From Yoonia sp. BS5-3 (GTDB taxonomy: Bacteria; Pseudomonadota; Alphaproteobacteria; Rhodobacterales; Rhodobacteraceae): 64,000 nt of DNA. Under the pieces are notes generated by a model. That model made no database searches, had not been told where the DNA came from, and worked only from the letters and a program-made list of their open reading frames with translations. Made by a program: the position numbers and the translations under genes. Shown here one piece after another: positions 8,972 to 15,904 of the stretch; the stretch's first letter is position 1, and each line of letters starts with the position of its first letter. Location of the stretch: NCBI RefSeq assembly GCF_038069655.2, contig NZ_CP150951.2:3746001-3810000 (forward strand), in the 5' to 3' direction.

Positions 8972-9739
8972 ATGAAAACCATTGCGATATTCGCCAACAA
9001 GGGTGGCTCTGGCAGGACCATTGCCACGATGGCACTTGCCTCTGGCTTTCTAGCGCAGGGCAAGCGGGTCGCCGTGATGGATTGCACCGATCAAGCGGGG
9101 ACCAACCCCAAAGGCCGCCATCCCTCAACTTTGCAGAACTGGATGATACAAATGGCAGCCTGCAAATTCCGCCCGCCACAACTGGAGCTGATCGAATGTC
9201 AGACCCGAGATGAGGTGGAAGATCGTAGTGCCGCCGCCGAAGCACGGGGTTTCGATTTACTATTAATCGACACGTCCGCCCGCCTCTATGAGCCGCAACT
9301 TGCAGCACTTGGCCTCGCCAACTTAGTCATCGCGCCCGCCATCAGTCCGTTTGAGGCCAAATGCATTGTCGAAGGTATCAGCGAATACCTCGGCACGCCC
9401 GAAGACCTGATGTGCCTGGTCAACGGCTGTCGAAACGGCACGCTCGAAGCGGAAGAGACTCGTAAGGCGTTCGGCTACCATCCCGTATTCCAGTCAGAGC
9501 TACCGTGGGCAGAAGCGCTATCGGATCAAATCCTCAACGGCGACATTGACCACTTCGTCTCGTCGCTGGCCTGTAAGCCAGACAAACCCGGTTTCGCCCG
9601 TTTTCGCGATGCACAGGCCGCGTGGGTGGCAGTTCAGCGCCTTACATTCGAGGCCGAATGGGCTTTGAGGGGTCAGCGTCTCGAACCCTTCGTCGGCGAA
9701 CAATCCGTCTACGCATACAAAAGAAAGGCCGTCGCATGA
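8972..9739 (+). CDS. ParA/MinD-family ATPase with a changed P-loop
   Basis: A 255-aa deviant-Walker ATPase. I place the start at ATG 8972 behind GAGG rather than at 8930, which falls inside the operator. The P-loop is KGGSGRT at residues 10-16: the signature Lys10 is present but the usual P-loop Lys is Arg15. The Walker B-like segment FDLLLIDTSARLYEP follows near residue 85. ParA proteins segregate plasmids or position cargo with a ParB partner, and no parB is visible here. It overlaps the next gene by ATGA. It may be plasmid-derived and function differently or weakly. Confidence 0.8.
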   Translation: MKTIAIFANKGGSGRTIATMALASGFLAQGKRVAVMDCTDQAGTNPKGRHPSTLQNWMIQMAACKFRPPQLELIECQTRDEVEDRSAAAEARGFDLLLIDTSARLYEPQLAALGLANLVIAPAISPFEAKCIVEGISEYLGTPEDLMCLVNGCRNGTLEAEETRKAFGYHPVFQSELPWAEALSDQILNGDIDHFVSSLACKPDKPGFARFRDAQAAWVAVQRLTFEAEWALRGQRLEPFVGEQSVYAYKRKAVA

Positions 9740-10593
9740 TCCGTACATCGCTGACACTCGGTTTCGTTTTAACGTCTCTGGCGATTCCAGCTTTCGCAGA
9801 GAATGAACTCACGCCACTCCCTGCACCAGAGGCCCGTCCGTACCCCTATGAAATCCTCGGCCTGCAACCCGGCGACCCACTGGACGACATCCTCGCCGTC
9901 TATGCAGAACGCAGCGACGCTGCCCCAACAAGCGAGAGTGAAGTTCTGCGGGTGCAGTCGCCGGATGGGGCGGTCTTTGAGTTCACCTATCAACAATTCA
10001 GCCGCATTGGCGATGTCGGCGTCCATGGCCGTCTGGCAAACGCTGAGCAAGATCAGGTGACAGCCACGCTGTCGTCCGATGTCATGGAACAGCGTCCCAT
10101 GGCGATCCATCGCAGCATGCGTCAGCCAAGTGAGACTTTGCCCGAACCGCTAGAGCTAAAAGCCCAAATCGAAGGGCTTTATGGTCCTCCGTCCCGCGTC
10201 GAGATTGACGGGCGGACCATGACGCTGACTTATGCCTGGAGCACTGAGGGCTTCATCCCCGACCTCGACGCCTTCGGCACCCTCAAACACGAGGAAACGG
10301 ATACCTTCGGTGGGCGAGAACGCACCACCATCAGCGAGTATGAGCTCTGCGGCAATGCACGGCACTACCGCAATGATGTGTCCTATCGCTTCGAATACCC
10401 ACGCGATGAAGAGATCAAAACGGGCTGCCTTGCAACCTTCACCGTGACCTATCGCGGTGAGCCCGGCAGTACACTGATCGGCTTCTCGTTGGTGGATTAC
10501 GAGCTCGGCCGTCAGCACATGGCAGAGCTGGATCGCCAGATTGTCGAAGCCCTAGCGGGCGAGGAGGTCGAAGCCTCGGACATGGATCTGTGA
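9736..10593 (+). CDS. Secreted/periplasmic protein of unknown function
   Basis: A 285-aa protein with a clear signal peptide (MIRTSLTLGFVLTSLAIPAFA, cleavage after AFA). The ATG at 9736 overlaps the parA stop (ATGA); the longer upstream frame would destroy the signal peptide. The mature part has PYEILGLQPGDPLDDI near residue 40, two Cys in the last third (ELCGNAR and TGCLATF) that could form a disulfide, and no catalytic motif that I recognise. Co-transcription with parA is likely, but the role is unknown. Confidence 0.7.
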   Translation: MIRTSLTLGFVLTSLAIPAFAENELTPLPAPEARPYPYEILGLQPGDPLDDILAVYAERSDAAPTSESEVLRVQSPDGAVFEFTYQQFSRIGDVGVHGRLANAEQDQVTATLSSDVMEQRPMAIHRSMRQPSETLPEPLELKAQIEGLYGPPSRVEIDGRTMTLTYAWSTEGFIPDLDAFGTLKHEETDTFGGRERTTISEYELCGNARHYRNDVSYRFEYPRDEEIKTGCLATFTVTYRGEPGSTLIGFSLVDYELGRQHMAELDRQIVEALAGEEVEASDMDL

Positions 10594-10780
10594 ACAATGG
10601 ATAGCCAGACAGCACAGAACCCGCTATGAGGCGCGGATGATCATGAAGCGCGTAGATATCACCCAACCCTAGCGCCCCCATTTACGGCGGGCGGCTTCGC
10701 GCTGTTCGCCATGATGATGATCATCATCTCTGCCTGCATCCGTCGCCGTCCGCGCCACTATCGCACGACGGAGACAAGAC

Positions 10781-11347
10781 ATGACCAACTGGTACACAGC
10801 TGACCCGCATTTCGGGCATGAGAACGTCATCAAGTTCTGCAAGCGCCCCTTCCGGTCGGCCAATCACATGGACGCGGTTCTGATGCAGAACCTCTGGGCT
10901 ATGGTTGGTTCCAAGGACGCGCTCTGGATCATTGGCGACTTCGCGCATGGGCCGAAAGCCAAGGACACCAACTGGCTGACAAAGCTCTTCGACAAACTCC
11001 CCGGTGCAGAGAAGCACCTTATTGTGGGCAACCACGATCTGGAACTGACACAGGCGCTGTCGTGGACCAGTGTCAAGCATTTGGCTGAGGTCCGTGACGG
11101 TCCCCAGAAGCAAGCACACACGCTTTGCCACTACCCCATGATCACCTGGAATCACGCACGTCGCGATGCACTCCAGATCTTCGGTCACGTCCACAACAAC
11201 TGGAAAGGCTCGCGCAACAGCGTCAACGCAGGCGTCGATGTTTGGGACTTCATGCCGGTCCGCTTCGAGGACATCGCACGCCGCGCCAAGACGCTGCCTG
11301 TGAACAAGCATTGGACCGACGTTGAGCACAACGCAAAGGAGATTTGA
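10781..11347 (+). CDS. Calcineurin-like metallophosphoesterase, phage/plasmid type
   Basis: A 188-aa phosphoesterase. The metal-binding motifs are in order: D8-x-H10 (TADPHFGH), GDFAHG at 52-57, GNHD at 83-86, H117 (CHYPM) and GHVH at 135-138. Starting directly with the first motif and the compact length match the small metallophosphoesterases found on phages and plasmids. The substrate is unknown. It sits between the parA-secreted protein pair and a frameshifted small gene. Confidence 0.88.
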   Translation: MTNWYTADPHFGHENVIKFCKRPFRSANHMDAVLMQNLWAMVGSKDALWIIGDFAHGPKAKDTNWLTKLFDKLPGAEKHLIVGNHDLELTQALSWTSVKHLAEVRDGPQKQAHTLCHYPMITWNHARRDALQIFGHVHNNWKGSRNSVNAGVDVWDFMPVRFEDIARRAKTLPVNKHWTDVEHNAKEI

Positions 11348-11348
11348 G

Positions 11349-11482
11349 ATGTCACGTTCTACCGCAAAGCACCCATCTGCGGGATGACCACCAAAGGCAG
11401 CGATCAGCCGTTCAAGAAAGCGGCAAACAAGCATTCGCGGCGCGCTCTAAGTGTCCATCGTAAGAGAGTATTGTCCGCGTAG
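11349..11482 (+). pseudogene. Frameshifted small gene after the metallophosphoesterase
   Basis: An ATG at 11349 gives only MSRSTAKHPSAG before a stop. One base downstream another frame reads FYRKAPICGMTTKGSDQPFKK and continues to a stop at 11480. Restoring one T in the CGTTC run would join MSR to FYRKAPICGMTT and give a continuous 44-aa basic protein. A Cys-Gly-Met-Thr-Thr small protein next to a metallophosphoesterase seems familiar from roseobacter plasmids, but this is from memory. It is most likely a decayed small gene. Confidence 0.45.
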
Positions 11483-12045
11483 AGGAGCGATTTCTACAGC
11501 TTAGTGAAACTTTCGAATTTGGGCAGCGCCGGGAACATGGATTTTCGTGAGTCCTTGTTTGCATCCAGCGTAGTTAAGATGAAGTAAGTTTTCGAGGGCT
11601 TCGTCAGTCTATTTGTTGAAGACTTGATCCCGTCGCAAGCCGCCGTTGCAATCGAAGGTTTGGTTATTGGTTCGAACCCGCAGAAGATCGAAGTCTTTAG
11701 CGAAAGCTAATACAGCACTACGGGCAAACTCCAAGCCGCAAGAAGCTTGAGGCTCTGGTCGTTAGAACTCAACGGACAAGGTTATCGATCAAGTACATTC
11801 TTCAACGCCAATTTGGGGTCTTCATTTCATCGAGGCGATCGGCAGGGGTGACGGGTAGCGACTTGATTTCGGTGTCGACAGGTGGGTGCCTTGTAGGTGA
11901 CCGGCCTAAGGCGTCCACGAGCAAGTGGGTGACTAAGTACAAATATGTTGCTTCTGGTTCACAGGCAGGTATCGTTTCGAACACATCTAGGTTCATCATT
12001 TAGCTGTACTTTATCGAATTAGTACCGGCATGGAAGGAAGAAAAA
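11483..12045. other. 563-bp stretch without an intact gene
   Basis: No ORF here has a convincing start, ribosome-binding site or family. The plus strand has short open stretches (for example 11591-11710) broken by stops. The minus-strand 65-codon ORF at 11802-11999 lacks recognisable features. It looks like decayed DNA between two modules. The last 16 bases hold the GGAAGGAAG ribosome-binding site of the following operon. Confidence 0.5.
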
Positions 12046-12420
12046 TTGACCAAATCCCTAAAGCTAAGCGACCTAGTTTCCAAATACAGCAATGATCCTT
12101 TCGATGATGACGATGATCTAGAGGCCTTTGATGCTTTGAAAGGGATTTTGGCAAGTGGAGGAGATGGAAACATACTAGCGGACTCCGAAGGCAGCGAAGA
12201 CAGTGAGTCAACGGAAGATAGCGAAACTACTGAATCCAGTGAAGACTCCGAGAACAGTGAGAGTACTGAGAGCAGCGAAAATAGCGAAGCAAAAGAAAGC
12301 ACACTTCTAGATGAGCGATTTGAAATGCCCCCAGATCTCATAATCACTACTCCTGATGATCTACTGAATCTACGCCCATCAGAGTTTATCAAGAAAGTTA
12401 AAATTCGGTCCAATGACTAG
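12046..12420 (+). CDS. Acidic polypeptide with 13 Ser/Thr-Glu-X triplets, candidate ATP-grasp substrate
   Basis: A 124-aa very acidic protein starting at TTG with a strong GGAAGGAAG site 5 nt upstream. Residues 1-46 include a run of Asp (19-24) and GGDG. Residues 47-85 are thirteen consecutive triplets of Ser/Thr-Glu-X (the last is Lys-Glu-Ser), with X mostly Asp, Ser, Asn or Thr. Residues 86-124 form a follower with LNLRPSEF. A tandem array of hydroxyl and carboxyl side chains before an ATP-grasp gene fits a precursor for side-chain ester or amide formation (graspetide type), or for glutamylation. It overlaps the 53-aa ORF by 8 bases. No secretion signal was seen. Confidence 0.75.
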   Translation: MTKSLKLSDLVSKYSNDPFDDDDDLEAFDALKGILASGGDGNILADSEGSEDSESTEDSETTESSEDSENSESTESSENSEAKESTLLDERFEMPPDLIITTPDDLLNLRPSEFIKKVKIRSND

Positions 12421-12574
12421 CGCAGACAACGAGCAGTTTTCGCCGCTTAAATTACGCCCTTCCAAGAACGAAATGGCAAGCGCGAGTGCTACGGAAGACG
12501 ACATTAAAGAATTTGCCGAACGCCTTGAGGAACTGGTTAAGCATGCCAAGTCAATCAGCCCTTTTTATCGTTAG
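12413..12574 (+). CDS. 53-aa peptide, second possible precursor or accessory peptide
   Basis: An ATG ORF of 53 codons overlapping both the repeat-protein stop (12413-12420) and the next start (12543-12574). It has LKLRPSKNE at residues 12-20, echoing LNLRPSEF in the 124-aa protein, followed by a charged, probably helical segment and a short SPFYR end. The nested overlaps and shared LRPS motif argue that it is translated. It may be a leader/recognition peptide, a second substrate or a small adaptor. Confidence 0.55.
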   Translation: MTSADNEQFSPLKLRPSKNEMASASATEDDIKEFAERLEELVKHAKSISPFYR

Positions 12575-13082
12575 CCCAAAACGGGAGGAATATCGAACAC
12601 ACCTAGGCGATCAGCTCTATGCGCCAGATATTCTGAAAGATCGAGTGTGCTTGAGCGCTCCACGTTCTAAAACAGACGAAAATCCGCTAGATGGATACAC
12701 AAGCGTCTTGATGGACCCTTTGCTAAGCGCAGAGGACTTCAATTCCCTGGAGGATGTTGCTTCTTTCCGAGCAATAATCGACACAACATCAGCAGAGTTT
12801 CCGATAGAGAGTGACTTGATCCTGAAGAATGCACCGGAAGTTGAAAAGTACATAAGATCTTGGTTTGTGGCTTCTTCCGGCTCATTGATAGCCGGCGAAC
12901 TAAGCAGGAATAGCTTTACGTCCACGTCAGACTCCAAGTCTGACATCGCTGACGATGAATTGGCTTCACGGCTGTTTTCTTTGCAGTTCAGCTCTCTATC
13001 GATAAATGCGGCCAAGACAGCTACAGATATCGCGATCAGTCACTTGTCCACATTTCTTCCGGGCAAAATCGATGGCGGTTAA
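12543..13082 (+). CDS. Unknown 179-aa protein in the ATP-grasp operon
   Basis: The start is ATG 12543, inside the 53-aa ORF; the longer frame from 12486 is less likely. The N-terminus MPSQSALFIVSPKREEY looks like the first strand of an alpha/beta fold. The C-terminal part is rich in Ser, Asp and Thr (SFTSTSDSKSDIADDELASR). No family was recognised. It ends 11 bases into the ATP-grasp gene, so the two are translationally coupled. Possible roles are a partner of the ligase, an immunity protein or a pre-ATP-grasp-like domain. Confidence 0.6.
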   Translation: MPSQSALFIVSPKREEYRTHLGDQLYAPDILKDRVCLSAPRSKTDENPLDGYTSVLMDPLLSAEDFNSLEDVASFRAIIDTTSAEFPIESDLILKNAPEVEKYIRSWFVASSGSLIAGELSRNSFTSTSDSKSDIADDELASRLFSLQFSSLSINAAKTATDIAISHLSTFLPGKIDGG

Positions 13083-13965
13083 ACCTCGCATTCTCGCTGT
13101 AGGTAGCGCACTAGATCCAACATTTGTGCACTTTTGTGTTTCAGCAACATGGTTCGGTGCGGAAATCCAAATTGTTGACGCTGCTTACCGTTCGGTTCTG
13201 CACAAGACGGATACTGTTGATGAAACCGTCGAACTAGTAGGGACCACCATGGAGAATGAATATGCGTGTTTTCTCAGACCCAAGACAGTGGGCTCAGACT
13301 TTGAAACCACACAAAGCTCGCAGACCATATACAAACAAGTGTCTAGCTTCTTCACTTCAAGCGCTGAACGAACCATCATCAATTCGTTGGAAGCTGGGTC
13401 GTCAAATTTCTGCAAGTTACAGCATACTTCAGTTCATCTCGACCTGTGTCACAGTTTCGAAATTCAGTCACCTGAGACGATACTCTCTAACTGCCCTGAT
13501 CGTGTTCGAGAGTTCAGCGCCCGTCATATACATGGCGTCATTCTGAAAGGAGCTTCCAATCAAAAATCAGAGGCTGTTCTTTTTGATGCTTCAATTGTCC
13601 CAAACAATCTGCTTCCCACTCCAATACTCTTGCAAGAATACATCGAAGGTTACGATGTACGCGTCCATCAAGTGGGACATCAATCTATCGGCGAACGCAT
13701 TAGATCGGACGACGTGGATTACCGTTTCTCAAAGAGAAACTCCTACGAGCTATTCAGCCCACCGCCCAAAATTTGTGAGTTCTGCTTTGATGCGATCGAA
13801 CAGAACGGACTTCTCTTCGGTGGAATCGACTTCAAAGTAAGGGACGGAAAGTACTACTTTTTGGAGGTAAACTCACTTCCTGACTACCGCGGCTACGATA
13901 AACGAAGCAACTTTCTCATCACACGAGAGATAGTGGATCTTTTTGTCCGCAATGCTGCAGCCTAG
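13072..13965 (+). CDS. ATP-grasp ligase of the RimK/MvdD-like type
   Basis: A 297-aa protein starting at ATG 13072 (the frame is open from 13006). Residues 1-110 look like a pre-ATP-grasp domain. The ATP-grasp core shows SPETILSNCPDRVREF (133-148), a candidate ATP-binding Lys159, the hinge strand LLQEYIEGYDVRVHQVG (186-202), GGIDFK (250-255) and FLEVNSLPDYRGYD (263-276). Asp253, Glu265 and Asn267 fit the usual metal-binding triad. Such enzymes phosphorylate a carboxylate and join it to an amine or hydroxyl. The gene order and the Ser/Glu-rich first product suggest peptide side-chain ligation. The spacing of motifs resembles microviridin/graspetide ligases more than D-Ala-D-Ala ligases. Confidence 0.85.
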   Translation: MAVKPRILAVGSALDPTFVHFCVSATWFGAEIQIVDAAYRSVLHKTDTVDETVELVGTTMENEYACFLRPKTVGSDFETTQSSQTIYKQVSSFFTSSAERTIINSLEAGSSNFCKLQHTSVHLDLCHSFEIQSPETILSNCPDRVREFSARHIHGVILKGASNQKSEAVLFDASIVPNNLLPTPILLQEYIEGYDVRVHQVGHQSIGERIRSDDVDYRFSKRNSYELFSPPPKICEFCFDAIEQNGLLFGGIDFKVRDGKYYFLEVNSLPDYRGYDKRSNFLITREIVDLFVRNAAA

Positions 13966-14042
13966 TTTCTACTGACGCGCCGCTCTGAAAATGGGTGGAT
14001 TGCCGCCTGCCTAGCATACTTCATGCCTATGAAGATATAATC

Positions 14043-14160
14043 ATAGCTAAGAAAACCTACAAAGTTGGCCGCAGCGCCAGGAACTGGTCGCTTCACTACC
14101 ATCAAGAAAGCGCAGACGAAGAAGTCTACGCATGTGGTTGAGACGATCAAACGTAAATAA
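14043..14160 (+). pseudogene. Frameshifted small basic gene
   Basis: The frame from an ATA codon at 14043 (probably a former ATG) reads IAKKTYKVGRSAR. After one extra A in AGGAACTGG the next frame continues TGRFTTIKKAQTKKSTHVVE to a stop at 14158. Together they give a small Lys-rich protein with a KVGRSA-TGRF segment that resembles a short hypothetical family common on mobile elements. Both the lost start and the frameshift mark it as dead. It is convergent with the mob operon. Confidence 0.45.
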
Positions 14161-14169
14161 TGTCGTGTT

Positions 14170-14193
14170 GGGCAGTCATCTATTTGACTGCCC
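14170..14193. terminator. Perfect 9-bp hairpin after the mob operon
   Basis: GGGCAGTCA (14170-14178), a 6-nt loop and TGACTGCCC (14185-14193) form a perfect stem just downstream of the relaxase stop at 14210 (minus strand). No strong T-run follows, so it may act as an RNA-stabilising or Rho-assisted end instead of a classical intrinsic terminator. Confidence 0.4.
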
Positions 14194-14209
14194 GATGCAA
14201 CCACAGCCT

Positions 14210-15904
14210 TCAAATTTTCGGTCCCGCCGAATACGATCTATCGATCTTTGATTGGTCACTTTTTCCCTCTATAGCAATGAGCTTCTGTGACTGCTTCCTC
14301 AGCCAGCTTTCAAGAGCTGTTGAAGCGCGCTCTGTTGCTTTTCCAAGCTTTGCAAACGCTTTTCCAATACGGTCGCGAACCGTTCGAATTCTCTCTGTAA
14401 GTTCGCCAATTCGTTCGGTGAAGCGCCCGCGCTCTTCAAACCAGTCTCGAAGGTCGCGTTCAGATCCTCGACAGCGCGTAACAATGCCGCCTCGAAGGGT
14501 GTCAATTGATGATGTGACATAGTTCACCTCGTTGCCGGGGTTTCGATACAGACTTCGCCGCCGCTCAGATTGGGCATGGGACAATCGGCGAGTTCGACGC
14601 CGCGCGGCAGGTTCACCACTCGGCCCAAGCCGCCAAGGCCACGCGTAACGCGCGTCCCTTCGAGACCGAATGTCGCCAGCCCCTGTGCTTCTATTGCTGA
14701 TGGTCTCTCCGGAAAGGTCAGCTGCACGGCCATCAAGAGAACCCAGAAGGTCAGAAAGACCCCGGCTAGATACGTTGGCAGCATCGTCTTCCACGTCACC
14801 GTGCGCCATTCCTTCCGGCTCTCCTCCAACGCCGCTGTCGCGTCCCGAATGGTGCTGGCATGAGCTTCGATCTGATGGGACGTCCGGTTGTTTATCGAGC
14901 TGCTTAGTTTTTCGAGGTCGCGCATATCGGTCTCGAGTTTTCGAAGCGCGGCGTTCAACGCTTGCGACAAACGCTGTTCGAAGTCGTTCAACATCTGCTG
15001 GGTCTGCTCTTCGGTGGCGTGGCTTTGCGTCTCCACCTTCGCTTGCAGGTTTTGCAGCAAAGTATTCATCTGCGTTCCAGGTTTCATGGAAAATTCTATC
15101 CTCCAGTCGAAAGGTGTTTTGGCTGTCCGAGGTTCCAGCAATACGCATGGTGATCCGGGTGTCGCGGCGGCGCTGCGTGCCGCCTTCCGCTTCTTCGGCA
15201 TCGGCCCTACGGCGCTTCTCAAGCTGTTTCTCGGTCAAAGGTTTGAATTCGAGGCCATCCAGTTCGCTCAGAACGGCGCGAATATCTGCGTGATTTCGGA
15301 CTTCGCCAGCCTCGATCTTCTGGAGCATGAAAGTCTGAATGGTCTCCTTGATGCTCTTCCGGTCGTCTAGATCGAAAACGGGTTTGATCATCCGTTTTCT
15401 CTCCGGCTCTTCGGGGCTGACCCAGCCTTCGCGGGCGTTCCAGTAATCACGAAAGATGTTGAAAAACCGTTCCGATCCTGGTGGTGCAGCGTTGAATGAA
15501 CGGTTGGCATAGAGCTCGACTCGCGGAATCAGGAAATGCAACTCAACGTTGCCCATGTGCTGATGGCGGACCCAGAGGGCATTCACTTGGTCCGCCTCAA
15601 GGCCAGCAAAGGCAGCCCGTTCGAAATCTGCTATCACCGCCGCCTGTAGTTCCTCGGAGGGATCGTCATCTGCATGGAACGCCACGACGCCGGATGTGTA
15701 CCGCCATTTGCGGGTATTGCTGTCGATAAGGTGACAGGTCAGATCGGGATCGCCGGCCAGTATTTCAGGGGGTACATCTCGTCGCACGGTCTCACCAGCG
15801 ATGCGCTTACGGTCCTTGGTGTATGCCGCGACCTCCTTGGCCAGGAGATACTCGACCGCCGCCCGGCCAGAGCCGTCGCCATGCGTAAAGAAGCGAACCA
15901 TCAT
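14210..15904 (-). CDS. mobA: MobA/VirD2-family relaxase with nested mob genes
   Basis: A 564-aa conjugative relaxase. The histidine metal cluster HQHMGNVELHF (H114, H116, H123) is intact in the N-terminal domain. A catalytic Tyr is probably among the N-terminal tyrosines (Y19 or Y28). The middle (about 230-360) is charged linker and the C-terminus is Arg-rich. It nicks oriT and pilots the DNA strand to a conjugation channel supplied by another element. The start overlaps the mobC stop (ATGA). Its 3' half also encodes MobB and MobD in another frame, which explains the low-complexity composition there. The layout matches the ColE1 mbeCABD group. Confidence 0.88.
   Translation of the reverse strand: MMVRFFTHGDGSGRAAVEYLLAKEVAAYTKDRKRIAGETVRRDVPPEILAGDPDLTCHLIDSNTRKWRYTSGVVAFHADDDPSEELQAAVIADFERAAFAGLEADQVNALWVRHQHMGNVELHFLIPRVELYANRSFNAAPPGSERFFNIFRDYWNAREGWVSPEEPERKRMIKPVFDLDDRKSIKETIQTFMLQKIEAGEVRNHADIRAVLSELDGLEFKPLTEKQLEKRRRADAEEAEGGTQRRRDTRITMRIAGTSDSQNTFRLEDRIFHETWNADEYFAAKPASEGGDAKPRHRRADPADVERLRTAFVASVERRASKTRDRYARPRKTKQLDKQPDVPSDRSSCQHHSGRDSGVGGEPEGMAHGDVEDDAANVSSRGLSDLLGSLDGRAADLSGETISNRSTGAGDIRSRRDARYAWPWRLGPSGEPAARRRTRRLSHAQSERRRSLYRNPGNEVNYVTSSIDTLRGGIVTRCRGSERDLRDWFEERGRFTERIGELTERIRTVRDRIGKAFAKLGKATERASTALESWLRKQSQKLIAIEGKSDQSKIDRSYSAGPKI
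14299..14520 (-). CDS. mobD: MobD/MbeD-like protein nested within the relaxase gene
   Basis: A 73-aa helical protein opening MSHHQLTPFEAALLRAVEDL, the typical MbeD/MobD start, followed by a Gln/Leu/Glu coiled coil. It lies wholly within mobA in another frame, a few bases after the mobB stop. In ColE1, MbeD helps mobilisation and entry exclusion. The coding potential of the second frame supports a real overlapping gene, not a shadow. Confidence 0.75.
   Translation of the reverse strand: MSHHQLTPFEAALLRAVEDLNATFETGLKSAGASPNELANLQREFERFATVLEKRLQSLEKQQSALQQLLKAG
14524..15087 (-). CDS. mobB: MobB/MbeB-like membrane protein nested within the relaxase gene
   Basis: A 187-aa protein in a different frame inside mobA. 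I choose ATG 15087 (MKPGTQ), behind a GGAGG somewhat far upstream; ATG 15069 (MNTLLQNL) is the alternative and aligns better with MbeB starts. Residues about 7-100 form a long coiled coil rich in Gln, Glu and Asn, followed by one hydrophobic helix (MLPTYLAGVFLTFWVLLMAV). A short periplasmic tail has two Cys (ADCPMP and VCIETP). MbeB-type proteins stabilise the relaxosome and anchor it at the membrane. Confidence 0.75.
   Translation of the reverse strand: MKPGTQMNTLLQNLQAKVETQSHATEEQTQQMLNDFEQRLSQALNAALRKLETDMRDLEKLSSSINNRTSHQIEAHASTIRDATAALEESRKEWRTVTWKTMLPTYLAGVFLTFWVLLMAVQLTFPERPSAIEAQGLATFGLEGTRVTRGLGGLGRVVNLPRGVELADCPMPNLSGGEVCIETPATR

Noticed and set aside
10711..10803. 30-codon ORF with a hydrophobic start (MMMIIISACI) before the metallophosphoesterase
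   Set aside because: It overlaps the phosphoesterase start, has no ribosome-binding site and no support beyond a single hydrophobic run; possibly the tail of a decayed membrane gene.
11669..11681. GGTTCGAACC-like sequence resembling a tRNA T-arm, considered as an att remnant
   Set aside because: Only about 13 bp match a generic T-loop, and no acceptor or anticodon stem is present; a palindromic TTCGAA core explains it.
11802..11999. 65-codon minus-strand ORF in the 11.5-12.0 kb gap
   Set aside because: No recognisable domain, no convincing start signals, and it lies within apparently decayed sequence.
12190..12310. Tandem repeat in the triplet-coding region considered as a CRISPR-like or non-coding repeat
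   Set aside because: Units are short, imperfect and strictly in frame with the Ser/Thr-Glu-X protein; no repeat-spacer structure exists. No CRISPR array was seen anywhere in the window.
13962..14213. 83-codon minus-strand ORF following the relaxase (TTG start)
   Set aside because: It runs antisense to the frameshifted small gene at 14043-14160 and crosses the hairpin after the mob operon; its start is a weak TTG.
14670..15293. 207-codon plus-strand ORF opposite the relaxase
   Set aside because: Low-complexity Ser/Arg composition is the shadow of a GC-rich region already coding in two minus-strand frames; a third gene is not needed.
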